Source: Pollenia angustigena (taxonomy: Eukaryota; Arthropoda; Insecta; Diptera; Polleniidae). From it: a DNA stretch of 64,000 nt. Each line of letters starts with the position of its first letter. Positions within the stretch are counted from its first letter, which is position 1. Location: assembly GCA_930367215.1 (NCBI GenBank), contig OV884056.1, positions 251,809,127 to 251,873,126 on the forward strand, in the 5' to 3' direction. Position numbers and translations under genes: made by a program. Below are positions 1 through 12,522 of the stretch, one piece after another. The notes beneath the pieces are model-generated. The model was given only the letters and a program-made list of their open reading frames with translations. It was not told the DNA's origin and did no database searches.

Positions 1-2232
1 TTATATTTTATATTTTCAAAATTTTTTATTTTATAATTATTTATTTAACTATTTACATTTCTTAATGTAATTATATGATTATAATCAAAATTAAAATCTA
101 AAAACTATCTTTGTTAAGTGAAATTAACTTTAGATTAAGAGTTCGTGTTGATTTGCATTGGGGGAATATATCTTGTACGACTTTGATGGCGCGTTCCGCA
201 CAAATGTTGCTGCGTTGTGTCTTTGGAATTCTTGATTGATTCATCTTTCACCCAATGTCTTAGAAAGCATATCTGAGCATTAGTAAAGCCTGATAATGAT
301 TTTTTTCAGGCTTCGAAGTCATTTTTATTGTAACAATGATCTGAAAACCAAATTTTGTACCAAGGGCCACATATAAAATTTTGAAAAAACAGAGTTGCAT
401 TAGCAAAAATCGGTTGTTTGTAACTAGTTTATCTCAAAAGCTAGTTACAAACTTGTTTATGGTTTGTATGAAAAAATAAGTTTCACAAACTAGATTATTA
501 CCATAAACAACTTATAAACTGTTTATGGTGTAGGTGTAAATGCATTATTACTGATCCCAAACTTAATTGCATTTGACGCGGAACCTTTTTCTAAAGATGC
601 AGTTCTTATTGTTTTTTTATGCACTTCATGGTATGAATAGGGCCATTTTGACATTTTCAAAAATTGTAAAAAAGTTGTATCCCTAACGTATATATTTAAA
701 AGAAAAGTTAAAATAATAAAGCAAAATATTTAGTATTGGAGGGATAGTTTGATTACAACGTTAGTTTTTTGCACTTTTCAAATTTTATGTAGTAAAATAT
801 TTTCCAAAATTCTGCCACCACGTCTTTCAAAAGCTTTATAAATCCGCAGACAATCGACCTGTTTGTGCCTTATTAACGGATCGAGCCCTTAATATTCCAT
901 TTATAGGAGAAACTACTTACATACATGTTCACGTTTGTTAAGGGAAACGTGAACAAATTACGAGGGAAATAATTTTTCACGATAAGGGAAATTTTTTCCC
1001 GTGAACATTTTTTCACGTTATTATTATCCTTTGAATTACCTTTTTTCATGGGAGTTTTTCATGATCGCAAATATGTGAAAAGGGGAATAATTACGAAGGA
1101 AAACCTACAATCCTAACCTTACGACAATCATTTTTAAATGGAGATTTAAAAAAAAGCTAATAAAAAGTTGAATAACATTTCTATCGCTGTAAATTTCCAG
1201 CATTAAAAAATATTCAACAAGCATCAAAATATGGTTAAAAAAAATTGGAATATGCGTTATAAATTTAGAAATAATGCCGAAAAAATGCTCTTTTAACAAA
1301 AAAATTAAAGACAAAATTCATAATTTATAAATATTTAGTTTCTGCATCCATTGGTCGGGTCGGTCGCACATGGAAATACATGCAATTTCATATTTGTGGT
1401 TTTTCTGGTGATGACTTTTGCTCCACAATGTATATGATCGTAAATTAAAGTATTTTGTTAAAATGCTTTTCTTGATATTTTTTACCTTCAAATTAATTAA
1501 AAAGATGATTTTATTAAATCCAATGGAATTTTCAATTGATTGCATTCATTTAAAATTCAAACATTTGCAAAAACATCTTTTATTTCATTAAATAAAACTA
1601 TTAAAAATATATATTGAAATTATTTTGCGTTGTTCTTTATTTTAATCACAACAAATACAAAAAAGTTTTTATATTAAAAAGGCGCCATTATAAAAAAATT
1701 ATTTAAAAATTTACAAAAATGTGAATAAACATGTCAGAAAGTGATTTGAGTTGGGTTTCCAGAAAAGGGGTTGGGGTGCATGGACTCACAGACTATTAGA
1801 TATGTGAGTCAATTGCAATGTTATTCAAATTGTTTATAATTTAATTGCGAATGTGCAATAAATAATATTAGCATTTAAATCTCGTGCACAAACAAACAAA
1901 ATATATAAACATTTATATCGGCATGAAGGTTAAATGAAATCTTTTTTTTTTAATTGTAATATTATTTTTAGCTGCTATTAACTTGTTGTTAACAAATTTA
2001 AATTGCAGTGTCAATAAATTTAAATTCCAAATATTATTTATTTCTATTTTTATTGTTTTGAATCGTATTTTTTATTTTTAAATTAAAGCGCATTTAAGTG
2101 TTCCTTTTTGTTTATTTTATAATTTTATATAATTTATTAAATTTTTTAATTATGATGGGCGATTTGGAATTGTATAAATTTTTATTTCTTATTTATAAGT
2201 TTGTTATTGGAAATAGTAAATTTTTTTATTAC
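1..2232. other. gene-free AT-rich DNA
   Basis: No supportable coding region. Short inverted fragments occur at about 417-535 (GTAACTAG/CTAGTTAC and ACCATAAACA/TGTTTATGGT phrases) and at about 925-1075 (repeated GTGAACA/TGTTCAC and GGGAAA phrases), which look like decayed MITEs. Short minus-strand open frames at 1105-1545 lack recognisable content. Confidence 0.4.
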
Positions 2233-2496
2233 ATAAATATTAGTGTCCGACCGAACGTTCGGGTTCGGTTACGGAGTTCGGCAAAAAATGAAGTTCGGTG
2301 TTCGGCGAAATTTTTACCGAGCTTTACCGAACACCGAACTTTTTTATAAAATAACATATTTATTATAATTTTAAAATATAATTTGGCATCATTGTTGATG
2401 AAAATAATACGAAATAAATACAACTATTTTTCTCTATGATTATTAGTTCGGAAAAAGCGATGACTAAATAAAATGCTTAAGTGTATAAAAACGTCT

Positions 2497-3048
2497 TTTG
2501 GCCATTTTCTCAATGTATCGACAAACTGTCTGCTACTTAATGTCAACATAAATTTATTGGACCGATAAACTGTCCGTTAACGATTTTGGGTTTCTCAATA
2601 TACCGACAAAAAACAAAGTTTTCAGCTGGCAACGCCACTCAAAATACATGTAAAAGATGGGAGTCAGCTGATTGAATTTATCTGTACGACAAATAAAAGG
2701 AAAATCAAGGCGAATTGACTAGAAGGTGGGGTCAAGTCAACATATGGTGTTTTTTTTCGGTGGTCGACTTGTCAAAGTTTGTATACAAACTACTTTTTTA
2801 TGTAAACAAACCTGTTTTTTTTTTACTAGCAATATTTTTGACAACCCGACCACAGAAGCATTGTAGTTGTAGAGTTGACCTCACCTTCTAGTCAATTCGC
2901 CTTGAAGGAAAATAAATAATTGGCAGATGAGTGCCGGTTAGCTTTGCGATTAAATCGAAGCAAATGAGACATTGAGAAAACCAAATTTCTTTAATGTGCA
3001 GGTTTTCGTTGGGATAAAAGATAATCGCCTAATGAGAAAATGGCCAAA
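2497..3048. mobile_element. MITE with TTTGGCCATTTTCTCA inverted ends, interrupted by a second MITE
   Basis: The left end TTTGGCCATTTTCTCA (2497-2512) is matched by TGAGAAAATGGCCAAA (3033-3048). It lies inside the 2241-5110 hAT and is split by the 199-bp MITE at 2706-2904. Target duplication unclear. Confidence 0.5.
2706..2904. mobile_element. 199-bp MITE, CAAGGCGAATTGACTAGAAGG family, copy 1
   Basis: Terminal inverted repeats CAAGGCGAATTGACTAG and reverse complement, at least 22 bp. It is flanked by identical 9-bp AAGGAAAAT at 2697-2705 and 2905-2913. A second copy in opposite orientation lies at 43981-44176. The 8-9-bp duplication suits hAT or Mutator-like mobilisation. Confidence 0.85.
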
Positions 3049-3393
3049 TTATATGTGTAACTTTTAGAAGACGGTAAAAAATACAAAAAAAAAACGGTTA
3101 AATTTTATATGGCAAAAAAATACTCTCTATTTATATTCTGCGAATGGTAAAATAATCAATAGCTTTAGGTGAACCACAAACCAAATTTTATAGTCTACAT
3201 ATTTCCGGATAAAAATATCATCCAATCCATTTTGGAGTTTTTTTTTTTTTTTAAATTGAGCAAGCGCTCAATGCAAATGTTGCGCCAAACAAATGTCAAT
3301 GAGGAGTTAATTTCCAAGCAAACAAACTACCGCCAATATTAAACGCCACTTAGAGAAAATACACACCAACGGATTCAAATAATACATTGTAGA

Positions 3394-4670
3394 GGTTTAA
3401 GTACTAATATGTATACCAGAGAAAGCCAATGAGTATAAAAAAATTAAAGTACTCTAGCACATATCGACAATTTTCAATACGTGTGCGTACTCGTATCTGT
3501 TTATTCTCATACTTGTGTATATCCATGCGCATTTGATTTCATTCATGTATGTTATCATACTTATTGTTTTTCTTGCTCGCACATATTCAGACACACCCAT
3601 AGTTATAGCATTGACTTCAAACATTTTTTTTTTGTTAAATTTTTTCATAAATGTTGCCAGAATTTTTTTTTCCAAATTGCTGAATCACAAATAAATACGT
3701 TTTTTCAAAATCGTTTGAGTACAATTCAACAAAATTTTATTGAAAAACGATTGTTGACTTTAAAAAAATTTCTGTGATATAAAGATTTGCGTTCTTATTT
3801 AAGAAAATCTAAAAAAATGACTAAATGGATGCAAATTAAAATACGTCGTGTCATTTTAATCGTTCTTAATAAAAACAGAAAAAGTTACCTTAATCCAAAA
3901 AAAAAAAATCGAATATTCATATTGGCAGTTAAGAAATAAGATATCACAGGTAAATACATTCATTTATATTATGAGTTTGAGTAGTTTATCTGTTGCCAGT
4001 TGCATTTTTAAGACGTTAAAAAATGGTTTAAAATTTAATTGCTGAAGTAAATCAGTATTCCAAAGAAAATGTTAGCCTTAAAGAAGACTTCGACATCATG
4101 CTATGGTGGAAAAACAACTCCACAAGGTATCCACGGTTGTCTTAATAAGAATCAAGAATTTTATGAAATTTCCTGCCTGCAGCGCAGCTTTAGATTAAGA
4201 TTTCTCTTTAGCTGGAAACATAAAAAAAGAAACAGGACAGATCCCAAAATAGTTGATAGCCTCCTTTTTTAATTATTTTTATAAAAAACCTCTTTCGTAA
4301 AATAGATTATAATTTATTATAGCTTTAGAAGCATTATTTTAATTTGATAGCAAATATTTATGTTTTAATATAACTTTAACATAAATTTTTAAGGTCGTGG
4401 CAACACTGCTTGCTTTAAAATAACCATACAAAATGTTGAAGTTACTTGTCGATACTTACGATACATGCCTTTACTCATACGCATTCAAAGGATTACCCAT
4501 AAGCATGCGTGTTTGTTCATACTCATACCGGTCGATATACAAACTTATTCATGCTCATACTTATTGGTAGTCATACCTGCCTGTACTCGTGCTCGGTGGC
4601 GTATGAATAGGTTATAAGTATTAAAAATATAACTTTTTGGCTTTCTCTGATGTATACTAGGGCTTTAACC
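3394..4670. mobile_element. putative TIR element with imperfect 30-bp ends
   Basis: The left end starts GGTTTAAGTACTAATATG and the right end, reverse-complemented, starts GGTTAAAGCCCTAGTATAC; both continue into CAGAGAAAGCCAA. Subterminal regions share CATACT-type phrases (3490-3600 and 4440-4610). No intact gene inside. No target duplication seen, hence modest confidence. Confidence 0.45.
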
Positions 4671-5239
4671 AAATTATTGGCATAGTACGACGAAGTGGCC
4701 AAGAATGTTTTAGTAATGAAAACACTAGTCTACCGTCGTTTTGCGAAAAAAAACCTCACGCAGGGAAGCAAATTTCTAAAACCTTCTAAGAAATTTTGAA
4801 CCGCGATGAATTGTAAACCGTAGGAAAATTTTTAATTCTAAAGCAGTGGATAAATTCCACTGCATTAAACTTGAAATTTATTTTTTATTTTTTGTCTTAA
4901 AAAAAAGCAATTACTAATTATTTTTTAACTATAAAATAGTTTTGACTTCTATAAAGTGCAATTTATCTTTTCTTGTTGCATCCTTCCTTGTAATAATTTC
5001 CCGAAATTTTATTTTGTTTTAAGTAAATACACTAAAAAAAGTACAATTGTTCAGATTTATTAACAAAAAGTTCGGGTTCGGTCTCAAAAAGTGCGTTCGG
5101 TCGGACACTAATAAATATTGTTCTTACCACCGAGTAATTTTTTCAAGTTTGGAAATAGAAAATAATCCCAGGGAGCTTAAGTTGCGTGATGAAGCCACTC
5201 CAACTTCTATTTATTGATTTAGGCCCTCAAAATAGTAAA

Positions 5240-5460
5240 TAGCATGATGAATAAGGAAACCTTGTAGACATCTTGCGCAGGTCTTTTTCTCATAGTCAAA
5301 TTTTCGGTCAATGAGCGATGCTTAGTAATTTTTAAATGTCTACTATTTCAGTTAGCTTTCTTACGCAGCTTCATCCGACGACCATCCATTGCCATTTTGC
5401 GAATGATGTTAACCGTTTCTGGCGTGGACACGTCAATTATCAATTATGACCACTACAGTG
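5240..5460 (-). pseudogene. mariner-family transposase N-terminal fragment, frameshifted
   Basis: On the minus strand, one frame reads VSTPETVNIIRKMAMDGRR then MKLR, and a shifted frame continues with LTENLTMRKRPAQD. This resembles the helix-turn-helix part of mariner transposases, where an IRKM...DRR block precedes a LTEDLxMRKLxARWVP block. At least one frameshift and stops separate the blocks. No ends or catalytic domain are visible. Identification is from recalled family motifs. Confidence 0.5.
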
Positions 5461-5558
5461 TTCTTCTTGGCAGCTTGTTTTAACTCTGGTACGGAGGCAA
5501 CTTCTTATTGTTGTAGTTGTCGGTGATAGTTATATGGTTAATTAAACATTATATGGGG

Positions 5559-5759
5559 CCTGTTCGGAAATGCATCAATGCGCTGCATCAGTGGTTTCAA
5601 ATGTTTAAATATATATCAGTGATGTAGATGTGCACTAAAAAATTGTCAAATACTCCACAAAAATAGTCACACAATAAAAAAATTTTAATTATTTTTTAAT
5701 CGGCATTAAAAAAAAGGTTTGCTTTTCTGATGCAGCGCAGTGATGCATTTCCGAACAGG
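5559..5759. mobile_element. 201-bp MITE with 33-bp inverted ends
   Basis: The left end CCTGTTCGGAAATGCATCA and the matching right end agree at 32 of 33 positions through GCGCTGCATCAG. The interior is AT-rich. No clear target duplication. Confidence 0.8.
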
Positions 5760-5851
5760 TGCATGTTTACAATTTTCTTTGAAAATAGTTGAGGTGTCCA
5801 TATTTAAACATGTTTTTTCTCTGGGTACACACAATATTATATATATGCGTA

Positions 5852-5999
5852 TTTTGAAAACCACGTGATTTCAAATCACGTGTTTTTAGAATCACACATG
5901 TGATTTTGTGGTGTTTTAAAAATCACGCCGGTATTGTGTTTTTCGGTGTGCACCACAATATCACACGTGTAATTTCAAAAGCACATGTGATTTTTGAAA
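5852..5999. mobile_element. CACGTG-rich palindromic MITE, copy 1 (degenerate)
   Basis: Repeated AATCACATGTGATT-type palindromes between imperfect inverted ends (TTGAAAACCACGTGATTTC and its counterpart near 5999). Related to the better preserved copies at 43863-44251 and 49115-49299. Confidence 0.55.
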
Positions 6000-6270
6000 C
6001 CTTTCAAGTGAGAGTATTGAGTTTTCTTCATGTTTATAAATACACTGAAATCGTTTATTTTGATTGCCCGAAAAAAATTCTAAACAACGTAGCGCTTTAA
6101 ATAATATGTTTTTATAAAGTTACCACCTTTTAACAAAGTAATTATTTTCAAACTGCAGCCCCTTCTATGCGTCAGGTCCGCTAATTATAAAACCGCCCTC
6201 GTAAGGTGTTGTACTATGCATACATCTGTAATAAAATAACCGTTAAGACCCTAACACTTGCAAACAAACC

Positions 6271-6442
6271 TAAAGGCTCAGTTAGCCGGTAGTAACAGTA
6301 ACGTTGCAAATCAGCTGCTTCATTTTGTTGTATGCAAAGCAATTAGAACGATTATAGTTAGCAGTAAGAAATAGATTGGTCTTACTTTTTTACGGTAAGG
6401 TTAAGTTACTGTTACTTACTCCCAGCTAACTGAGAGCCTTAA
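6271..6442. mobile_element. 172-bp MITE, TAAAGGCTCAGTTAGC family, copy 1
   Basis: TAAAGGCTCAGTTAGC at the left and GCTAACTGAGAGCCTTAA at the right, extended by GTAACAGTAAC/GTTACTGTTAC. A truncated second copy starts at 21811, where the preceding bases complete a TTAA, suggesting TTAA targeting. Confidence 0.75.
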
Positions 6443-6630
6443 GGCCTGTTAACTCCTCGGTGTAACTGATTCTCTTGATAACAAATTAGAATTTGGTAGT
6501 GGAATTTTTGTTCCCATGAAATTTTCATTCCCCTCGAAGGGATAAAATCAATTAATCACCCGTGAACAATTTTCAGTTCCAGTGCATGTTAAAAAAGAAG
6601 AAAGATTAAACATACACGTTTATATTTAAA

Positions 6631-7330
6631 ACAAGTAAGAAAGTATAGTCGGTCAAGCCCGACCATATGATACCCTACACCACAGTATTTAAAAACACAT
6701 CATGCTTATGTGTCCATATAAATATAGATTTATCTATGCTTATAAACTTCATGAAAATCGGTTTGAAAGTTTGTGAGAGGCAGAAATTGCCCCCTACCTC
6801 CCCTTATGGTCCTATTTTATAAAAACTGTATAGCTAATGTGTCCATATAGATATTGATCTATCTATGTTTTTAATTTCATTAAAATCGGTTTGAGAGGCA
6901 GAAATTGCCCCTATTTCCCCTCGTGGTCCTATTTTTTAAAAAATGCATACATTTTGTGTCCATATATATATGGTTCTATCTATGTTTTAAATTTCATTGA
7001 AATCGGTTTGATAGTTTCTGAGAGGAAGAAATTTCCCCCTATCTTCCTCGTGGTCCTACGATTCGGCCCATTTTCAATAGGCTTGGTCCTTGTGCCAATA
7101 AGAACCTATGATAAATTATCTCCAAAATTGCGACCTGTACTTTGCGCACAAGGTTACATGGACAGCCAGCCAGCCTGCCAGCCGGACGGACATCGTTAGT
7201 TCGACTCAGAAAGTGATTCTAAGACGATCAGTATACTTTAAGGTGGGTCTAGGACCAATATTTTAAGGCGTAACACACATCAGCACAAATGCATAATACC
7301 CTCTCCACTAATGTGGTGTGGGTATAAAAA
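6631..7330 (+). mobile_element. DINE-1/Helentron-like non-autonomous element, copy 1
   Basis: Begins ACAAGTAAGAAAGTATAGTC with a GTCGG...CCGAC hairpin and ATACCC, and ends with ATACCC-TCTCCAC-taat-GTGGTGT-GGGTAT, a terminal hairpin. The GCCGGACGGACATCGTTAG tract near 7180-7200 is reminiscent of the GGACGGACATGGCTAG core of Drosophila DINE-1/INE-1 elements (from memory). Repeated 90-bp phrases (GTGTCCATATA...ATCGGTTTGA) form an internal imperfect array at 6708-7030. Related copies are at 40081-40830 and, inverted, 22072-23981. Confidence 0.65.
6708..7030 (+). repeat. imperfect tandem repeat inside the Helentron-like element
   Basis: Three successive segments contain TGTGTCCATATA, a TCTATCTATG phrase, TTCAT(G/T)AAAATCGGTTTGA and GGCAGAAATTGCCCCTA, spaced about 120 bp. 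Confidence 0.7.
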
Positions 7331-8072
7331 GGTTAAAATAATCACCCCTATCGCAAACAACTACACCCATGAAATTCAAATTGTAGTATTGGGCACCTAA
7401 ATATGTACATAATATATTCCCTGTAATGACAAGAGAATTTAATAAAGAATGTCAACACAAAAAACGGAAAATTATTACCAAAATTGTACTCATGTTGAAA
7501 CTGTTTGTTGAACTGTATCAAAGCGTAAATATTTATTATTCAGATATTTTTAACAAATATTGTTTTGGCAAATTGTATATATTTTTAAAAATGTATACAT
7601 ATAAAAATCAAATACCTATATAGACAATTAATTAACACAATTGGATTATTAAACAATTGTCGAAAAAACGTATCAATTGTGGTCTGATTTTTATTTACTG
7701 TGAGCGTCAAAATAAAGTGCACAACTGGTTTTCCAATATATAAAGTGTTATTTTAGTAAAACAGAACTTAAATTTTTAATGTTACCGTTAGCGAGATTTT
7801 TACGAAAAACCGCTTTTCTTGACCTTTTTTAACTTGACTTTTTTTGCGAGATATGGATCGACGGGGATTTTTGGGACGTTGTTCAAAACCACAAAACGAA
7901 GCTTCGTGCAAAAATTCGGCTTCTTTTTTTGTCTTTATTCCCCGTATTATTATTCAAGGGTTTTTTTTTTTATTACATGTGTTTTTTTTCGATGTGTTTC
8001 GTAAGAAAAACAAATATTTTTGTGTATTGCTGTTTTTTTTTTTTGTTTTTAATTGTTAAACAAATAACAGAA

Positions 8073-8463
8073 TAGCCCAATTCACAATCTTGTGCAAATG
8101 GTCTTGCATCGTAGCATTTGCAAAATGGAATAGTAAATACCATAGCATACTTTTGGGATCATGGTTAAAACCATAACTTTATATCGTAGCATTTGCAAAA
8201 TGGTATAGTATATTTTTACTCTACACCAACAAAATATACAGCAATGCACTTGCTACTCTTTTGCAAATATGCAACGCCTAAAACCAATAGTTTATTTTTA
8301 CTCGAGTTGATTGCAAAACGACAGCTAACACTCAGTGAACCAAGCCGATCTGAAAAATGGTATAGTATTTACTATAATCCCAAAAGTATACTACAGTATT
8401 CACTATACCATTTTGCAAATGCTACGATGCAAGACCATTTGCACAAAATTGTGAATTGGGCTA
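8073..8463. mobile_element. 391-bp MITE with about 90-bp inverted ends
   Basis: The left arm begins TAGCCCAATTCACAATCTTG and the right arm is its near-perfect reverse complement; the match runs through GTAGCATTTGCAAAATGG and TATACTTTTGGGAT. An internal direct repeat of ATCGTAGCATTTGCAAAATGG occurs near 8185-8206. A short open frame over it is a by-product of the repeat. Confidence 0.85.
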
Positions 8464-8551
8464 ATATGTATGTAAATACAAAGCAAAAAGACAAAGTAAC
8501 AAATTGTTTAACCACATTGTTTAATCTTGGTTACATCTGTTATTAATAGCA

Positions 8552-9444
8552 CACGCAGATAAAAAAAACAGCAGCGCAACATACTATGGTTGGATTTTAA
8601 TAATGTTAATGTTTGTAGGTAGCACTATATAAATGATTAAGTATGACCATAATATGGCCGTAATATGGTTACATATGACCATAAAATGGTTTAATATGAC
8701 AATAATATGGTTAACATTAACCATAACTTGGCAAAACAACCCATAATTTTGTTAAAACTAACCTTAACATGGCCAAAATTAACCTTAATATGCAAAAGAT
8801 TATTAATGATATGCTAAAAATTAACCATAATATGGTCGGAATTAACAAAAAATTTTGTCAAAACTAACAATTATATGGTCAAAATTAATCATATTATGGT
8901 ACATTATATCAGACATTTTTGAGTAAATTTGTAATAAAATTTCGTTTCTTTATTTCTGTTACATGTTATTATGTTCCACTTTTTTACTAGCTATCTATCC
9001 CCTTCTTTAATTGCCAGTGCAGTTAATTGAATGTTATTAATTTTCATCAGAATTCTTTTGGTTTTACATATTTGTTCTACTAAGATAATTTTATGTAACT
9101 ATTTAAAGCAACAATTTAAAGAAAAAGAATTCGAGAATTTTAAGAAAACTAAACATGTGATTAAGAAGCATTTAATTAGTGCAAAGAACAAAACAACATA
9201 AAAAATTGTTGTATTTTCTAATACCTATGGTTATAGCAAAATTTAATTAAAACATTATATTGTAAAATCCAATCATATTTGAAGTTTCAATGGAGGTAGA
9301 CAGATTTTGTGGTTAAAAATTAGCAAAACTTCATTAGTCGTGACAATATTAATGTTTAAAACAATAACAGTTTGTCTATGGCCATTGCGGGGACCATAAT
9401 ATGATTCTTAGCCACACTTAAACCATGTTTTTTTTTTTTGCGTG
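8552..9444. mobile_element. CACGCA-ended element with ATATGGTTAA-type repeats, copy 1
   Basis: Ends CACGCAGATAAAAAAAAC and GTTTTTTTTTTTTGCGTG. The interior at 8640-8900 is a run of imperfect AACCATAATATGGT phrases. Related in ends and content to 22317-23577. Confidence 0.6.
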
Positions 9445-10139
9445 TAGGCGACAGGTAGAATTATTTCTAAAGTTTTTGAGTAATTTGGCGTTTTCTTTGG
9501 ATATTGTTTTTGTGTGAACTTTTTTTTTTGTTTTAAAAAATGTGTGTCTACGTGACAATTTGTTCAGCAATCTTGTTTTTATTTTAAATAAAGAACAATA
9601 ATTTCAATGTAGTTTTTTTGTTGTAAAAATATCATTCAAAACAACTACTAAAATGTGACTACTGAAATCAGATCACGTTTGTATACCGAATGGCAAAAGA
9701 GACATGCAGTTGAGCGACTCACTGGCTATCAAAACAAATTCACAATTACATATTTGATTTTCTTTCCTTCAATAATAATTAAGTTTATGAAGCGGCGTTT
9801 AATAAAATGGAAATTTAAGTAGGGAAAATTGTGTTTTGTAATTCTTTTTGATTTATGTAGACCTATTTTGAAAATTGCACTTATTTATGTGATGGGGTAA
9901 TTATATTTGAAGGTGTGGGAACAGCGTTTAAAAAAAATCTGTCAAAGTCGAAAAACTGCCATTTTTCCCACATCTTCATTTGTCATTGGCAAAAAAAAAA
10001 AACTGTTGCTTTTATTTCTAATCTAAAGTTGTACACAAATTTTTGTTTTTGCTCGACAGTTTTTGGTTAAATAGTTAAAAATACATTGTTCTAAATTCGA
10101 TCGTTAATGGTTTATCAGCATAGACCACAGATTTGACGT

Positions 10140-10480
10140 ACCACTACAAATAGTATTCCAATGTTGTCAAATGACACGAACGAGGAGGCCAAAGTCCATT
10201 TCTCCAGATAATTCGATCACCAAACGTTTGGCTCAACAAAGTGATGGTTTTACGCGCTGTATGGCATGTTGCGCCGTCTTGTTGAAACCATTTCTCCTCC
10301 AAATGATTTACAATGACATGAGCAACAACAAAAATTACGTATCATTTGCCTGTAGCGTTCGCCATTCACGGTAATGTAGGGTGCGATTTCGGACTTCAAG
10401 CCAAATGGACCGATTCGCGTTCGGTATGTAAACAGTTTTCCTGATGCAAGGAGTCTCCAGAGTCTCATGAGGATTGTTGG
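10140..10480 (-). pseudogene. mariner-like transposase C-terminal relic, frameshifted
   Basis: Minus-strand frames read IAPYITVNGERYRQMI, then after a deletion and frameshift FGDRIIWRNGLWPPRSCHLT, EYYL and VKSVVYADKPLTIE. In this IS630-Tc1-mariner branch the expected order is GPYFF...VTVNGERYRxMI, DDMWFQQDGATCH, then FGDRVIS...WPPRSCDLTPLDYFLWGYVKS. The DMWFQQDGA block is missing and catalytic residues are lost; in CHLT the acidic residue of CDLT is replaced by His. Clearly inactive. Confidence 0.75.
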
Positions 10481-10601
10481 ACAAAAAAATGTTATAAATG
10501 CTGCAAAAGTTTTGTTGTAATGTTTAATTTTTTCCTAAAACATAAATGTACGGAAATGACTTTTACGATTAAAACAGCTATTCCACAGCATTTTTCTTAT
10601 A

Positions 10602-11085
10602 TGGGCACTTCCACAGAAAAGCTCTCTTTTTGTCACGTCACGTCACCTAGCAATTATTCTTGTATTTTAGAACCACGTTGTTAAAATTTTTCCTCTCTTT
10701 CACTTAATGAAAACTTAGTTGCGCTCTACACCCAAATGCAAAAAAGTTAATAATATTTTCATTATTCTTTGAGAAACAATTAAAAATGGTTGGTGGCGTT
10801 ACGTGACAAAAAGTAGACATTTCTGTGGAAATACCAATATGTAAATGGGCACTTCCACAGAAGTGTAACGTTACGCCACCAAGCAATTAATCTTGTATTT
10901 TAGACCCATGTTCAGATTTTTCCTCTATTTCACTAAATTGCGCTTTACACCAGAATACAAAATATTTAAAAAAAAATATGTATGTAAATTATTCTTTAGA
11001 AACAATTTAAAATGCTTGGTGGAACATGGGCATTTCCACAGAAAAGTCTACTTTTTGCAACGTAACGCCAGCAAGCACGTAGAAT
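10602..11085. repeat. tandem partial MITE copies with TGGGCACTTCCACAGAAA ends
   Basis: Unit 1 (10602-10835) starts TGGGCACTTCCACAGAAA and ends TTTCTGTGGAAATACCA. Unit 2 starts at 10846 and a third partial unit at 11037. Each contains ATTCTTGTATTTTAGA or its variant and GTTACG(T/C)CACCAAG. A diverged TGGGCATTTCC end recurs at 11838. Confidence 0.65.
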
Positions 11086-12522
11086 TGTTTCTTAAAAAGT
11101 ATTATATCGATGGCTTAATATAAAAAAGGCCTAACTCGATTTTTTTTGTTGTTTATAGGGGAAAAAAACTTTTAATAAAATTTGTAAATTTGTTGTCGTG
11201 ATATTAAAATTTTTTTTATTTATGGTACGATTTGGCTGAAATTCAGGAAATTTATTTATTAAACAAAAATAAGTTTCCTGATGAAATTTTGACACGGTAT
11301 TAGTATTTTTTTTAAATATCATAAAGGGAAAATATCTTAAAGCCCCGAATGTCCCCATTTCGTCGTTCGTAAATTATTGTTTTCTATATGGTTATATTTT
11401 ACATATATTATAGAATTAGGGATGAAACGATACCTCTAAGGTATCGATACTTTTACTCGATGTGGTATCGCTCGTAAAGTATCGATACCTACTTAGTATC
11501 GAAAAAAAGTATCGATACTTACTTGTATCGTTTGTATGATAAAAGAATAGAAAGCAGCATTTCAAAACTTTCCTAATAGTGTTTAAGTACTATAAAATAA
11601 AATAAGAACTACGACCTATTAGAATTTTTGTGCAAAATGAAAAGTGTAAAGATTGAGACCACTTTAAGTTACCCCCTAGTACCAATTTCCTTTCGAAAAA
11701 TCATTTTTATCTTAGGAAACAAAATAATATAGAAAGTTCAGGATAACAACCTTCATTCACCTTTTATTCCAGAAATCAACAGTCACTGTTTTTATTTTAA
11801 ATGTTAATATGTATTTTATTTTTAAAATGATAAATATGGGCATTTCCGTCAAAAGGTCCACCGTGACCGAAAATTTAAAAGTTCTTAAAAGCTGATTATT
11901 TTACGATATTGTTATATAGAAATATTTAGATTTTACTTATTTTAAACATATACCCATAAATTTGTTCACTTAGATGAACAATCAGACTGCAAACGTAATT
12001 TCTTACTTGTGAGAATGTTTTATTGTATGTTTTTTTTAATATTATCTACCTTAAAAGAGGTGAAATTTGATAAAAATTATTCAAAAAAATTTTCTTTCAT
12101 AGTCTGTAGTCTAAGGAAGAGTTCAGTTTAATTATTATGGAAAAAATTTCACGTTCGAAATGTTACGTATCGACCCAGTTTTTGGCTTAAAAAAAAGAAA
12201 ATACAGAAGATTTTGGAATCAAACCAAAGATAATTTAATTCTGAAAGTATGTAGTTTGACTAAAAAATTGTGCCAGGTTTCGCTGAACTACGCCTTTTTA
12301 TACATGGCCATAAAAACTACTTCTATTTTTTCACGTTTGAACCGCTACTTCTTTTGCCATTATCTTTGACCTAGAATCGCGCCCTCCATAAACTTTAGCA
12401 TAGATAACAGTGTTTTAATATAAGGGTTAAAAGAACGTAAAAATATTTGTTGTTTAAGATATTATTGCATTTTTGATGAGTACGACCGTCACGTTCAACA
12501 CTTTGGATTTACTTATATATAA

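Larger units (their letters stand above)
2241..5110. mobile_element. non-autonomous hAT element with perfect 8-bp target duplication
   Basis: The ends are TAGTGTCCGACCGAACG at 2241 and its reverse complement ending at 5110. The flanks are identical 8-bp ATAAATAT at 2233-2240 and 5111-5118, the signature of hAT insertion. Subterminal DNA is rich in repeated GTTCGG motifs on both ends (2250-2340 and 5070-5110), as expected for transposase-binding sites. No transposase is visible; the interior is largely filled by later insertions. Confidence 0.88.

Noticed and set aside
4069..4272. 67-residue open frame inside the 3394-4670 element
   Set aside because: No recognisable transposase motif and too short to judge.
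7819..8059. Overlapping 61- and 71-residue frames
   Set aside because: Composed of poly-T-derived Phe runs; no support.
8193..8546. 117-residue open frame
   Set aside because: Mostly the inverted arms of a 391-bp MITE.
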